A stretch of 10,641 nt of DNA, taken from NCBI GenBank assembly GCA_021786815.1, contig JAJYMR010000296.1, positions 1 through 10,641 on the forward strand, given 5' to 3'. Numbering within the stretch: the stretch's first letter is position 1; each line of letters begins with the position of its first letter. Shown in pieces: positions 1 through 8,618 of this stretch. The stretch is from Deltaproteobacteria bacterium (GTDB taxonomy: Bacteria > Desulfobacterota > Binatia > Binatales > Binataceae). The translations under genes and the position numbers were made by a program. The notes under the pieces are model-generated. The model made no database searches and was not told where the DNA came from. It was given only the letters and a program-made list of their open reading frames with translations.

Positions 1-2
1 TC

Positions 3-422
3 GTCAACCAGAATTACACGGGCGCGGTCTCGATGCTGACGCTAGCGGCGCGCCTGCTCGAGGAACAAGGCGGCGGTTTCATGCTCGTGCTCGGCTCCGT
101 GGCCGGCGAACGCGGACGCGCGCGCAACTACGTGTACGGCTCGGCCAAGGGCGCGCTGCATCTGTTCACCCAGGGGCTGCGCGCAAGGCTCTCGCGCAAG
201 GGCGTGCACGTGATGACGGTGCTCCTTGGAACCGTGGACACGCGAATGACATGGGGACGCGAAGGAACGCTGCTCACCGTCGCGCCCGAGAGAGCCGCCG
301 CAAGCATCTTCCGCGCGTGGGAAAAGAAGCGCGAGGTCGTTTATGTGCCGTGGTTCTGGCGGCCGATCATGGGCGTGATCAAGATAGTGCCCGAGCGGCT
401 CTTCAAACGCACCAGTTTCTGA
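3..422 (+). CDS. SDR-family oxidoreductase, C-terminal part (5' truncated by window edge), DprE2-like
   Basis: The reading frame is open from the first full codon at base 3 to a TGA at 420-422, giving 139 residues; the N-terminal cofactor-binding half lies outside the window. The visible part holds the catalytic half of a classical short-chain dehydrogenase/reductase: the end of an N-x-G-type helix (VNQNYTGAV), the catalytic Ser in GSVAGERGR (residue 32 of the fragment) and the YxxxK pair in YVYGSAK (Tyr45, Lys49). The family's usual PG turn after strand beta-6 reads LLGTVDTRMT, with Leu-Gly in place of Pro-Gly. The serine motif and the GTVDTRMT turn remind me of DprE2 (decaprenylphosphoryl-2-keto-erythropentose reductase), but that is recall rather than a search result. 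The C-terminus is hydrophobic and basic (WFWRPIMGVIKIV), possibly membrane-associated. SDR membership is firm; the substrate is unknown. The gene converges with korB on the other strand. Confidence 0.85.
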   Translation, partial: VNQNYTGAVSMLTLAARLLEEQGGGFMLVLGSVAGERGRARNYVYGSAKGALHLFTQGLRARLSRKGVHVMTVLLGTVDTRMTWGREGTLLTVAPERAAASIFRAWEKKREVVYVPWFWRPIMGVIKIVPERLFKRTSF

Positions 423-542
423 GCATAACGCACACCTGACGGCGGATTGGTCTGCCTCGCTCCAAGGCGCGTGCGCTACGATGCCTGCGAACACCGGGCC
501 CCGCGCGATGGAACGGCCACCGCGCTATGACGCAAAAAGAAA

Positions 543-569
543 ACCCGGAAGGAACGAGTCCTTCCGGGT
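543..569 (-). terminator. Rho-independent terminator of the korAB operon
   Basis: A perfect 11-bp inverted repeat (ACCCGGAAGGA at 543-553 and its complement at 559-569) encloses a 5-base loop. Read on the minus strand, the hairpin is followed by a T-rich tract (TTTTCTTTTT, 543-534). It lies 25 bases past the korB stop. The plus-strand side has no T-run, so it acts for the minus-strand operon rather than for the convergent SDR gene. Confidence 0.9.
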
Positions 570-593
570 CGATGCGGTCGTTATTGAACCGAG

Positions 594-1592
594 TTAATTG
601 ACCGTCCAGGTGTCGCCGCCGCGCAACAGCTTGTGCAGATCGCCCTTGCCCATCTTCGCCGTGACATTTTCGATCTGCCTGGCCGCTTCGGCGTCATAGG
701 CCGGGCGCGACTCGCAGTAGAAGACCCCAATCGGCGTGGGCATCGGCGGCTCGAAATTGCCGAGCAGGAAGGCGAGCGCCAGATTGGTTTCATCATGCAC
801 CAGCAGGTCTTTTTCGGTAACGCCGTTGCCGAGAGCGACCACCTCGGGCCTGAGGCCATTCAACCGGATTCCGCGGTCGCGGTTCTTGCCGAAGACAAGC
901 GGCTTTCCGTGCTCGAGAACCAGTTGATGGTCGGCCTTGATGGCCTTGTCGGTCAAATCGTTGAAAGCGCCGTCGTTGAAGATGTTGCAGTTCTGCAGGA
1001 TCTCCAGGAACGAGGTGCCGCGATGCGCATGCGCGCGCTTGAGCATCTCGCCCAGATGCTTCTGCTCGACATCGACCGAGCGCGCGACAAACGTCGCGTG
1101 AGCGCCGAGCGCGACCGTGATCGGATTGAAGGGGAAGTCGATCGAGCCGACCGGCGTTGACTTCGTAACCTTGCCCCGCTCCGAGGTCGGCGAGTACTGC
1201 CCCTTGGTCAAACCGTAAATCCGGTTGTTGAAGAGCAGGATGTTCAGGTCCACGTTGCGGCGCAGCACATGGATCAGATGGTTGCCGCCGATCGAAAGGC
1301 CGTCGCCGTCACCGGTCACCACCCAGACGTCGAGGTCGGGGCGCGCGATCTTGAGCCCGCTGGCAAACGCCGGCGCGCGGCCGTGGATCGTGTGGAAGCC
1401 GTAGGTGTTCATGTAGTACGGGAATCGGCTCGAACATCCGATTCCCGAGATGAACACGCATTTTTCCGGCGGGATGCCGAATTCCGGCATCACCTTCTGC
1501 ACTGCGGCCAGGATTGCGTAATCGCCGCATCCCGGACACCATCGCACTTCCTGGTCCGAGGTAAAATCCTTGCGGGTAAGCGCAGTTGCCAT
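594..1592 (-). CDS. korB: 2-oxoacid (2-oxoglutarate):ferredoxin oxidoreductase, beta subunit
   Basis: 332 residues. This subunit binds thiamine diphosphate and one [4Fe-4S] cluster and, with KorA, oxidatively decarboxylates a 2-oxoacid with CoA, passing electrons to ferredoxin in the cytoplasm. The probable cluster ligands are Cys19 and Cys22 (WCPGCGD), Cys53 (GIGCS) and Cys202 (NCNIFND). The ThDP/Mg motif starts at GDGDG (residues 94-98) and ends at the Asn pair 122-123. The motif G-L-T-K-G-Q-Y-S-P-T-S after it is typical of KorB-type chains. The open frame extends 98 codons upstream, but that stretch overlaps korA. The chosen ATG has a GGAGG at the right distance, lies five bases past the korA stop, and begins a normal KorB N-terminus. 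The Shine-Dalgarno sequence sits inside the last codons of korA, so the two are probably translationally coupled. The length is usual for two-subunit enzymes. 2-Oxoglutarate is the likeliest substrate; pyruvate or another 2-oxoacid cannot be excluded from sequence alone. Confidence 0.93.
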   Translation of the reverse strand: MATALTRKDFTSDQEVRWCPGCGDYAILAAVQKVMPEFGIPPEKCVFISGIGCSSRFPYYMNTYGFHTIHGRAPAFASGLKIARPDLDVWVVTGDGDGLSIGGNHLIHVLRRNVDLNILLFNNRIYGLTKGQYSPTSERGKVTKSTPVGSIDFPFNPITVALGAHATFVARSVDVEQKHLGEMLKRAHAHRGTSFLEILQNCNIFNDGAFNDLTDKAIKADHQLVLEHGKPLVFGKNRDRGIRLNGLRPEVVALGNGVTEKDLLVHDETNLALAFLLGNFEPPMPTPIGVFYCESRPAYDAEAARQIENVTAKMGKGDLHKLLRGGDTWTVN

Positions 1593-1597
1593 GTTCG

Positions 1598-3499
1598 TCA
1601 ATCCTCCAGCGCCCGGGTGATTCGGCTCACGAGTTCGCTCACCTTGAACGGGCGGCCCTGGATCTTGTTGCAGCCGATAGCGTCGATCAGGTAGTCCGCG
1701 CGCACCAGCTTGAGCAACTGTCCAAGGTTCATCTCCGCCACCATCACCTTCTTGAACCGGCGAAGCTTCTCGCCGAGGTCCTTGGGCAGCGGGTTCAGAT
1801 AACGCAGGTGGATATGGGAAACCTTCTGGCCCTTCGCGCGCAGCTGCTTCACAGCCTCGCGAATCGGGCCGAAGGTCGAACCCCATCCGAGCACGACCAG
1901 GTCGCCGCCCTGCTCGTCGCCGAAGATCTCGAGCGGTTTTACCTCGCGCGCGATTCCCGCGATCTTGCGCGCCCGCAGCCGAATCATCATTTCATGATTC
2001 GAAGGCGAGTAGCTCACGTTGCCGGTCAGATGCTCGCCGGTGAGTCCTCCCACGCGATGCATCAGGCCGGGGGTTCCGGGAACTGCCCACGGCCGCGCGA
2101 GCGTCTCTTCGTCGCGCGCGTAGGGCATGAAGCCGTTGGGGTCGGTGCGGAACTCGACCTTGATCGGTTCGAACTTGTCGGGATCCGGCAACAGCCACGG
2201 CTCGGCACCGTTGGCGAGCGAGCCGTCGGTAAGCAGGATCACCGGCGTCATGTACTTGACCGCGAGCCGCACCGCCTCGTACGCGCACTCGAAGCAGTCG
2301 GCCGGAGTCGCCGCGGCGATAACCGGAAGCGGCGCCTCGCCATGGCGTCCGAACAGCGCCATCAGCAGATCGGCCTGCTCCGGCTTGGTCGGCATCCCGG
2401 TGGACGGCCCGGCGCGCTGCACGTCGGTGATCACGAGCGGCAGCTCGACCTTGATTGCGAGTCCGATCGCCTCGGCCTTCAGGTTCACACCCGGGCCGGA
2501 AGTGGTCGTAATCGCGATCGCGCCGCCGAAGGCAGCGCCGATAGCCGAGCACACGCCCGCAATCTCGTCCTCGGCCTGGAACGTGTAAACGTTGTAGTTC
2601 TTGTAGCCGGAAAGCTCGTGCAGGATATCGCTCGCCGGCGTAATCGGGTACGAGCCGAGGAACAGCGGACGGCCGGCCTTTTGCGCGGCGACCGTGAACC
2701 CTAGCGCGGTTGCGCTGTTGCCCGTGATATTGCGATAGACGCCCGGCGCGATCTTGGCGGGCGGCACCTTGTAACCCGAGGCGAACAGTTCCGTCGTCTC
2801 GCCGTAGTTGTAGCCCGCCTTGAGCGCGCGGACGTTGGCCTCAAGCACCTCGGGCGTTTTCTTGAACCGGCTTTCGAGCCACGACACCGTCGCCTCGATA
2901 GGCCTCTGATAAAGCCACGAGATGAGCCCGAGCACGAACATGTTGCGGCATCGCACCACCTGCCGGTTGGTCAGCCCGAGTCCGTGCAGCGCAAGCGTGG
3001 TCAGCTTGGTGACATCGACTTCGAAAACCTGGAACTTGTCCAGCGAATGGTCGGTAAGCGGGTTCGAGTCGTATCCGGCGCGCTTCAGATTGGCGTCGGT
3101 GAAGGACTCGCGGTCCGCGATTATGACCGCATTGGGGCTCAGGTCGCCGATATTGGCCTTGAGCGCCGCCGGGTTCATCGCGACCAGCACGTTGGGCTCG
3201 TCGCCGGCGGTGAAGATCTCGCTCGAGGAAATATTGACCTGAAAGCTCGAAACCCCCGCCAAGGTTCCGGCAGGGGCTCGTATTTCGGCGGGGAAATCGG
3301 GCACCGTCGCAATGTCGTTGCCGGCAAGAGCCGACTCGGAAGTGAACTGCGTCCCCACCAACTGCATCCCATCGCCCGAGTCTCCGGCGAAACGAATTAC
3401 GACCCCTTCACGCTGCGTAAGCGGTTTGTGGGCGTCACCCGCCGAACCGGAGCCCTGAGAATGGGCAGCCTGCGAAGCTGCCTCAGGTGGTACAGCCAT
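1598..3499 (-). CDS. korA: 2-oxoacid (2-oxoglutarate):ferredoxin oxidoreductase, fused gamma-alpha subunit
   Basis: 633 residues, the size expected of fused gamma-alpha chains such as mycobacterial KorA. After a roughly 30-residue polar, Ala/Ser/Gly-rich extension, the gamma domain (about 30-215) opens with FAGDSGDGMQLVG (38-49), which belongs to the CoA-binding part of the enzyme. The alpha domain follows from about 250: YPITPAS at 284-290 is the 2-oxoacid-site motif, Glu310 in FQAEDE is a candidate for the ThDP-activating Glu, and TTTSGPG spans 331-337. The C-terminal domain II (about 520-625) includes the VVLGWGSTFGP segment. No ferredoxin-like delta domain is fused or encoded next door, so electrons must leave to a ferredoxin encoded elsewhere. 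The ATG is preceded by AAGGAG eleven bases upstream (3511-3516). The gene is first of a two-gene operon with korB and has a structured leader. The full motif set makes the family call secure; substrate choice is inferred. Confidence 0.94.
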   Translation of the reverse strand: MAVPPEAASQAAHSQGSGSAGDAHKPLTQREGVVIRFAGDSGDGMQLVGTQFTSESALAGNDIATVPDFPAEIRAPAGTLAGVSSFQVNISSSEIFTAGDEPNVLVAMNPAALKANIGDLSPNAVIIADRESFTDANLKRAGYDSNPLTDHSLDKFQVFEVDVTKLTTLALHGLGLTNRQVVRCRNMFVLGLISWLYQRPIEATVSWLESRFKKTPEVLEANVRALKAGYNYGETTELFASGYKVPPAKIAPGVYRNITGNSATALGFTVAAQKAGRPLFLGSYPITPASDILHELSGYKNYNVYTFQAEDEIAGVCSAIGAAFGGAIAITTTSGPGVNLKAEAIGLAIKVELPLVITDVQRAGPSTGMPTKPEQADLLMALFGRHGEAPLPVIAAATPADCFECAYEAVRLAVKYMTPVILLTDGSLANGAEPWLLPDPDKFEPIKVEFRTDPNGFMPYARDEETLARPWAVPGTPGLMHRVGGLTGEHLTGNVSYSPSNHEMMIRLRARKIAGIAREVKPLEIFGDEQGGDLVVLGWGSTFGPIREAVKQLRAKGQKVSHIHLRYLNPLPKDLGEKLRRFKKVMVAEMNLGQLLKLVRADYLIDAIGCNKIQGRPFKVSELVSRITRALED

Positions 3500-3514
3500 C
3501 TCAGTGTTTTCTCC

Positions 3515-3697
3515 TTACCTATAGAAGCCAAGCGAAGTCGCCGTTTCCATATAAACGGGCGACAACGGTTGCATTACCAACCAAAAAGTATAGCTAATGC
3601 CCGAAATTCTTGAAAGGCCGATTTGCTTAAGGAACGCGCGCAGACCCATCAGCTCATCACAGGATGCGCCCGGTCGCAAGTCCACGCGTTCGCCCAC
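3515..3697 (-). CDS. Doubtful 60-residue ORF between acylphosphatase gene and korA
   Basis: A GTG-initiated frame of 61 codons begins 15 bases after the acylphosphatase stop. It has a full AGGAGG (3707-3712) nine bases ahead of the GTG, and its TAA overlaps the korA Shine-Dalgarno sequence. That placement looks like a coupled gene. Against it, the second half is built of AT-ending codons unlike the neighbours, it overlaps the candidate korA promoter and both leader hairpins, and the product resembles no family I know. The C-terminal half is hydrophobic and aromatic (ISYTFWLVMQPLSPVYM) with no clear membrane helix. It is more likely non-coding leader than a gene, and is listed because its start signal is unusually good. 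Confidence 0.2.
   Translation of the reverse strand: MGERVDLRPGASCDELMGLRAFLKQIGLSRISGISYTFWLVMQPLSPVYMETATSLGFYR
3537..3582 (-). promoter_or_regulatory. Structured korA leader: two consecutive hairpins
   Basis: Two inverted repeats lie between the candidate korA promoter and its ribosome binding site. The larger (3537-3563) has 10 base pairs interrupted by one bulged G (base 3559) and a six-base loop. The smaller (3567-3582) has a 5-bp stem (GGTTG/CAACC) and a six-base loop, and starts close to the predicted transcription start. There is no T-run after either on the minus strand, so neither looks like an ordinary terminator. They could be mRNA-stabilising structures or a protein or ligand target; the sequence does not tell which. 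Confidence 0.45.
3587..3615 (-). promoter_or_regulatory. Candidate sigma70-type promoter for korAB
   Basis: On the minus strand a TATACT hexamer (3592-3587, 5 of 6 to the consensus -10) is preceded after 17 bases by TTTCAA (3615-3610, a weak -35). It sits in a distinctly AT-rich patch of otherwise GC-rich DNA. The predicted start is near 3580, giving a leader of about 80 bases. The weak -35 keeps confidence low, and read-through from ligA/acylphosphatase is also possible because no terminator is visible between them. Confidence 0.4.
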
Positions 3698-3712
3698 GCC
3701 TCACCGCCTCCT

Positions 3713-6113
<2,401 letters not shown>

Positions 6114-6248
6114 AAGGCGCGGGGTCGGGTGCAATGCCAGCCGCTGGCCAATCGCGCTGAGGCGCTCACGTGCTGCGCGGGGAGCCTTCACGATAAGGAC
6201 GTCCGCGTGATAGCGTTCGACTTCCTCGCGACGGCTTGAAACCGCCGC

Positions 6249-6304
6249 CTGCGGAGCGGAGTAAACCGGGTAACCGCAGCCCTGAGTCGCAATCTCCGTG
6301 GGAG
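6249..6304 (+). promoter_or_regulatory. Structured 5' leader of the DUF6632-like gene
   Basis: Within the bases just before the gene, CTGCGG (6249-6254) pairs with CCGCAG (6274-6279), with CGG/CCG able to pair inside the loop. Close to the start codon, CTCC (6294-6297) can pair with GGAG (6301-6304) of the Shine-Dalgarno sequence across a three-base loop. The stems are short and may be chance in GC-rich DNA. I could not match them to any riboswitch class I know. Confidence 0.25.
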
Positions 6305-6313
6305 GGAAAGACC

Positions 6314-6721
6314 ATGACGGAATCGGCACGGCTGAGTTATCTTCGGATCGCCCTGATAGTGATCGGCGTAATCTTCATCGCCGGAGTGTACCCGCTCATG
6401 AGCATTTGGCCCTCTGGATGGGCGTGGCACACGGGGCATTCGGACTACCCGATGATGATCGTGGGAATCTACGCGACGCTCGGCGTCTTCCTCATCATCG
6501 CGGCCCGCGACCCGCTCGAGAATCTAAGCCTCATCTGGTTCACGGTCTGGTCGAGTACCGTGCATGCCGGAATCATGACGGCTCAGGCGCTCATCCGCCC
6601 CGAGCATCATGGGCACTTCGTGGGCGATATCCCCGCACTGTTCATTGTCGCGATTGTGCTCGGGGTCCTGACTCCGCGCGCGTCGGCGGCGCAGGCGATT
6701 CGAGCGCCCGCGCGAGCGTAA
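6314..6721 (+). CDS. Four-helix membrane protein, DUF6632-like
   Basis: 135 residues with four predicted transmembrane segments at about 9-31, 44-64, 71-93 and 102-120, and a short polar Ala/Arg-rich tail. Conserved-looking features are YPLM...WPSGWAWHTG between helices 1 and 2, MMIVGIYATLGVFL in helix 2, LIWFTVWSSTVHAGIM in helix 3, and HHGHFVGDIPALF leading into helix 4. Two histidines (HxG before helix 2 and the His-rich HHGH loop) could face a ligand, but that is speculation. From memory this pattern matches the uncharacterised DUF6632 family; no function is known to me. The open frame extends 26 codons upstream, but this ATG has a strong GGGAGGG seven bases ahead. The gene stands alone on the plus strand, divergent from ligA and convergent with the hydrolase gene. 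Confidence 0.85.
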   Translation: MTESARLSYLRIALIVIGVIFIAGVYPLMSIWPSGWAWHTGHSDYPMMIVGIYATLGVFLIIAARDPLENLSLIWFTVWSSTVHAGIMTAQALIRPEHHGHFVGDIPALFIVAIVLGVLTPRASAAQAIRAPARA

Positions 6722-6725
6722 TTTT

Positions 6726-6759
6726 CGGCGCAGCCGTCTTCGGTAAACCGCGCTCGCCG
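6726..6759. terminator. Hairpin between convergent genes, possible two-way terminator
   Basis: The 42-base gap between the two convergent stop codons is largely filled by an inverted repeat: CGGCG (6726-6730) pairs with CGCCG (6755-6759) and, past one bulged base, AGC (6732-6734) with GCT (6752-6754). A short CGG/CCG stem can form inside the loop. Neither direction has a T-run after the stem, so it is not a canonical intrinsic terminator. Confidence 0.3.
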
Positions 6760-6763
6760 CGTG

Positions 6764-7456
6764 CTATCGGCTGTAGCCCATCGCCATCAGGAAGTCGTCG
6801 ATATCCTGAAAGCGCATGTACATGTTGGTGCGCTTCTGGCGTCCGATAGTCGTGCTCGGCTCGGACGAATAGGCATGGCCGGGATAGACGACGGTCTCGT
6901 CAGGCAGGTTGCGGAGCGTGCGATTCAGGCTGTGGTACATCGCCTCCGGGTCGGAGCCGGGCAGATCGACGCGCCCGCACGAATCGACGAAAAGCGTGTC
7001 GCCCGAGACGAGATTTCCCTCGACCAGGAAGCATTGCGAGCCCGGCGTATGGCCTGGAGTGTGCAGGAACTTGATTTCGAGTTCGCCCACCTTGATGACG
7101 TCGCCGGCGTCCATCCGCACGATGTCCGACTCGGAAAGGCCGGCTACCTTTCGCGCGCCTTCGGCCTCGTGCTTGTTCAGATGGATTTTCGCGTCCACCT
7201 TCGAGAGCATCTCGGCCGCACCCTCGATCGACTGGCCCATCATCCTGCCGCCCAGATGGTCGGGGTGGTAATGGGTGACGAGGATCTTGTCGATTTCGTA
7301 GCCGTCGGAGCGGACCAGTTCGATTATCCCGTCAACGTTCCATGCCGGATCGACGACGGCGGCCTTGCGCGTTACCGGGTCGCCGATAACGTAAACGAAA
7401 TTCGCCATCGGGCCGATCTGCGCCTGGCGGAGATGGATGCGATTCTCATTCGACAT
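6764..7456 (-). CDS. Metallo-beta-lactamase-fold hydrolase, ETHE1 / glyoxalase II-like
   Basis: 230 residues. All metal ligands of the fold are present: His62, His64, Asp66 and His67 in THYHPDH, His136 in HTPGHTPGS, Asp153 in SGDTLF and His194 in YPGHAY. The GRVDLPG segment (161-167) after the Asp ligand corresponds to GRTDF-type motifs of persulfide dioxygenases (ETHE1) and related YcbL-like proteins. A helical insertion at about 70-112 between the first and second metal motifs is closer to glyoxalase II-like hydrolases. Likely activities are therefore oxidation of glutathione persulfide or hydrolysis of a thioester such as S-lactoylglutathione. The rhodanese gene two positions upstream favours sulfur chemistry but does not prove it. 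The ATG has AAGGA nine bases upstream. The gene is last in the row, 27 bases after the adenosyltransferase stop. Confidence 0.88.
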   Translation of the reverse strand: MSNENRIHLRQAQIGPMANFVYVIGDPVTRKAAVVDPAWNVDGIIELVRSDGYEIDKILVTHYHPDHLGGRMMGQSIEGAAEMLSKVDAKIHLNKHEAEGARKVAGLSESDIVRMDAGDVIKVGELEIKFLHTPGHTPGSQCFLVEGNLVSGDTLFVDSCGRVDLPGSDPEAMYHSLNRTLRNLPDETVVYPGHAYSSEPSTTIGRQKRTNMYMRFQDIDDFLMAMGYSR

Positions 7457-7483
7457 GGGAAATGTCCTTGCGCCCGTGGGCGT

Positions 7484-8122
7484 TCACGAGCCGGGGCGGG
7501 TCTTCCTTTTCGCGGTGCGGCGCTCGTCGATCCTGAGTCCGCGATCCCATAGAAACTCGGCGTCGCCGAGCCGCTTCGAGACCCATCGCGACTGCACGAA
7601 CAGATGGTCCGCAAGGCGGTTCAGGTAGGCGAGCAGATGCTCGTTAACCGGCTCGCTTTCGTTGAGCGCCCAGCACACGCGCTCCGCCCGTCGCGATACC
7701 GTGCGCGCCTGATGGAGATACGCGTTGAGCACGCCGCCGCCGGGAAGAACGAAAGTCTTGAGCGGCTCGAGTTCCTGCTCCATCCGGTCCATCTCTTCCT
7801 CGAGCTTCGCAACTTCGCCGGGGCCCATCCGATGCATCCCCTCGTACTCGACTTCGGGCGGCGTGGCGAGTTCGGAGCCGACGTCGAAAAGCTCGTTCTG
7901 CACGCGGCGCAGCATCTCGAAATACCACTCGTAATCGGCGCCAAAGCGCTCGCGGTATTCAGGCAGGTAGGTGCGCACGATGCCGAGGATCGAGTTCAAC
8001 TCGTCAACGGTGCCGTACGCCTCTATCCTCGCGCTGGCCTTCGGCACGCGCTTTCCGCCGACCAGCCCGGTCGTGCCTTTGTCTCCCGTGCGGGTGTAGA
8101 TGCGGTTCAGCCGTATAGCCAT
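7484..8122 (-). CDS. Cob(I)alamin adenosyltransferase, PduO type
   Basis: 212 residues. The enzyme transfers the adenosyl group of ATP to cob(I)alamin to make adenosylcobalamin. The N-terminal ATP-binding motif TRTGDKGTTGL occupies residues 10-20, followed by VDELNS (39-44), FVLPGG (124-129), the RTVSRRAERV segment (140-149) and YLNRLADHLFVQSRW (166-180), all hallmarks of the trimeric PduO/MMAB family. The C-terminal tail is basic (RRTAKRKTRP). The open frame runs 78 codons further upstream but that part overlaps the rhodanese gene and is Arg-rich, non-protein-like sequence. The chosen ATG begins the normal family N-terminus (MAIRLNRIYT). A GGGAG-like stretch lies upstream in the 23-base gap after the rhodanese stop. 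No other cobalamin gene or B12-dependent enzyme is in the window, so the user of the cofactor is not visible here. Confidence 0.93.
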   Translation of the reverse strand: MAIRLNRIYTRTGDKGTTGLVGGKRVPKASARIEAYGTVDELNSILGIVRTYLPEYRERFGADYEWYFEMLRRVQNELFDVGSELATPPEVEYEGMHRMGPGEVAKLEEEMDRMEQELEPLKTFVLPGGGVLNAYLHQARTVSRRAERVCWALNESEPVNEHLLAYLNRLADHLFVQSRWVSKRLGDAEFLWDRGLRIDERRTAKRKTRPGS

Positions 8123-8145
8123 CGAGTGGAGGCTCCCGCACGCGC

Positions 8146-8586
8146 CTAGAAGCCGGCCTTGGCTCTGAGCGCCTGATAAGAGCGCTCGCCCGGCTCGGAT
8201 GAGATCGGCAGCCCCTCGTCGCGCCATCCGACGACCACGACCGTGCCGCTCTGATCGCGCTGGCCGCCGAAACCGCCGAGCACGTTGATCAGTTCGACGT
8301 AACCGGCCTCTTCGAGGATTTCGCACGCACGCGCTGAGCGCCCGCCGGCGAGGCATCCGACGACGAGCGTAACGTCCTTGGGAAGGATCTTCTCGACCAC
8401 GGCCAGAAAATCGGGGTTCAGCTCCATCTGGCCCGGTCCCTTGATAAAGACGACCGGAACATTGAGCGCGCCCTCGGGATGGCCCTGCGCGAATTCGGCC
8501 TCGGTGCGAACGTCGAGATAAATCGCACCCGGAGTTTCCTTGAGCTTCTTATGAGCGTGAGCCGGCTTATGATGCTTAATCGCCAT
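8146..8586 (-). CDS. Single-domain rhodanese-like protein
   Basis: 146 residues, one rhodanese domain. Sulfurtransferases of this type carry a persulfide on an active-site cysteine and pass the sulfane sulfur to thiols or other acceptors. The CH2A-like motif is YLDVRTEAEF (23-32), and GHPEGALNVP (35-44) is the usual domain signature. The active-site loop begins at Cys78 (CLAGGRS), a six-residue loop of the rhodanese rather than Cdc25 type. The region after 100 (VLGGFGGQRDQSG) is Gly-rich, then a short C-terminal extension reads GWRDEGLPIS. No signal peptide is seen, so it is probably cytoplasmic. The ATG has a GAGG nine bases upstream. It looks like the first gene of a three-gene operon with the adenosyltransferase and the MBL hydrolase. 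Confidence 0.92.
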   Translation of the reverse strand: MAIKHHKPAHAHKKLKETPGAIYLDVRTEAEFAQGHPEGALNVPVVFIKGPGQMELNPDFLAVVEKILPKDVTLVVGCLAGGRSARACEILEEAGYVELINVLGGFGGQRDQSGTVVVVGWRDEGLPISSEPGERSYQALRAKAGF

Positions 8587-8590
8587 CGTT

Positions 8591-8618
8591 CAAACCTCGC
8601 GATGCGAAAAACAAACCT
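8591..8618. repeat. Direct repeat CAAACCT, 21 bases apart, in the rhodanese leader
   Basis: CAAACCT occurs at 8591-8597 and 8612-8618, a spacing of 21 bases or two helical turns. The pair is itself bracketed by GTTCAA (8588-8593) and its complement TTGAAC (8620-8625). The repeats lie immediately before the rhodanese start codon and overlap its ribosome binding site, a place where an operator or leader structure could act. The match is short and may be chance. Confidence 0.3.

Noticed and set aside
423..542. Small gene or RNA between the partial SDR and the korAB terminator
   Set aside because: No frame with a start and ribosome site, and no tRNA-like fold, is visible; it looks like plain intergenic sequence between convergent genes.
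1593..1886. 98-codon upstream extension of korB
   Set aside because: It overlaps the C-terminal coding part of korA and is Gly/Arg/Pro-rich; the internal ATG has a good ribosome site and a normal KorB N-terminus.
1586..2704. 372-codon plus-strand frame opposite korA
   Set aside because: It is fully antisense to a gene with complete KorA motifs, and its Arg/His/Leu-rich product is typical of the shadow frame of a GC-rich gene.
6230..6313. Riboswitch before the DUF6632-like gene
   Set aside because: I compared the sequence from memory with cobalamin, TPP, SAM, fluoride, glycine, guanidine and cyclic-di-GMP motifs; no class-defining core is present.
8123..8356. 78-codon upstream extension of the PduO adenosyltransferase
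   Set aside because: It overlaps the rhodanese gene, is Arg-rich and unlike the family; the ATG at 8122 starts the conserved N-terminus.
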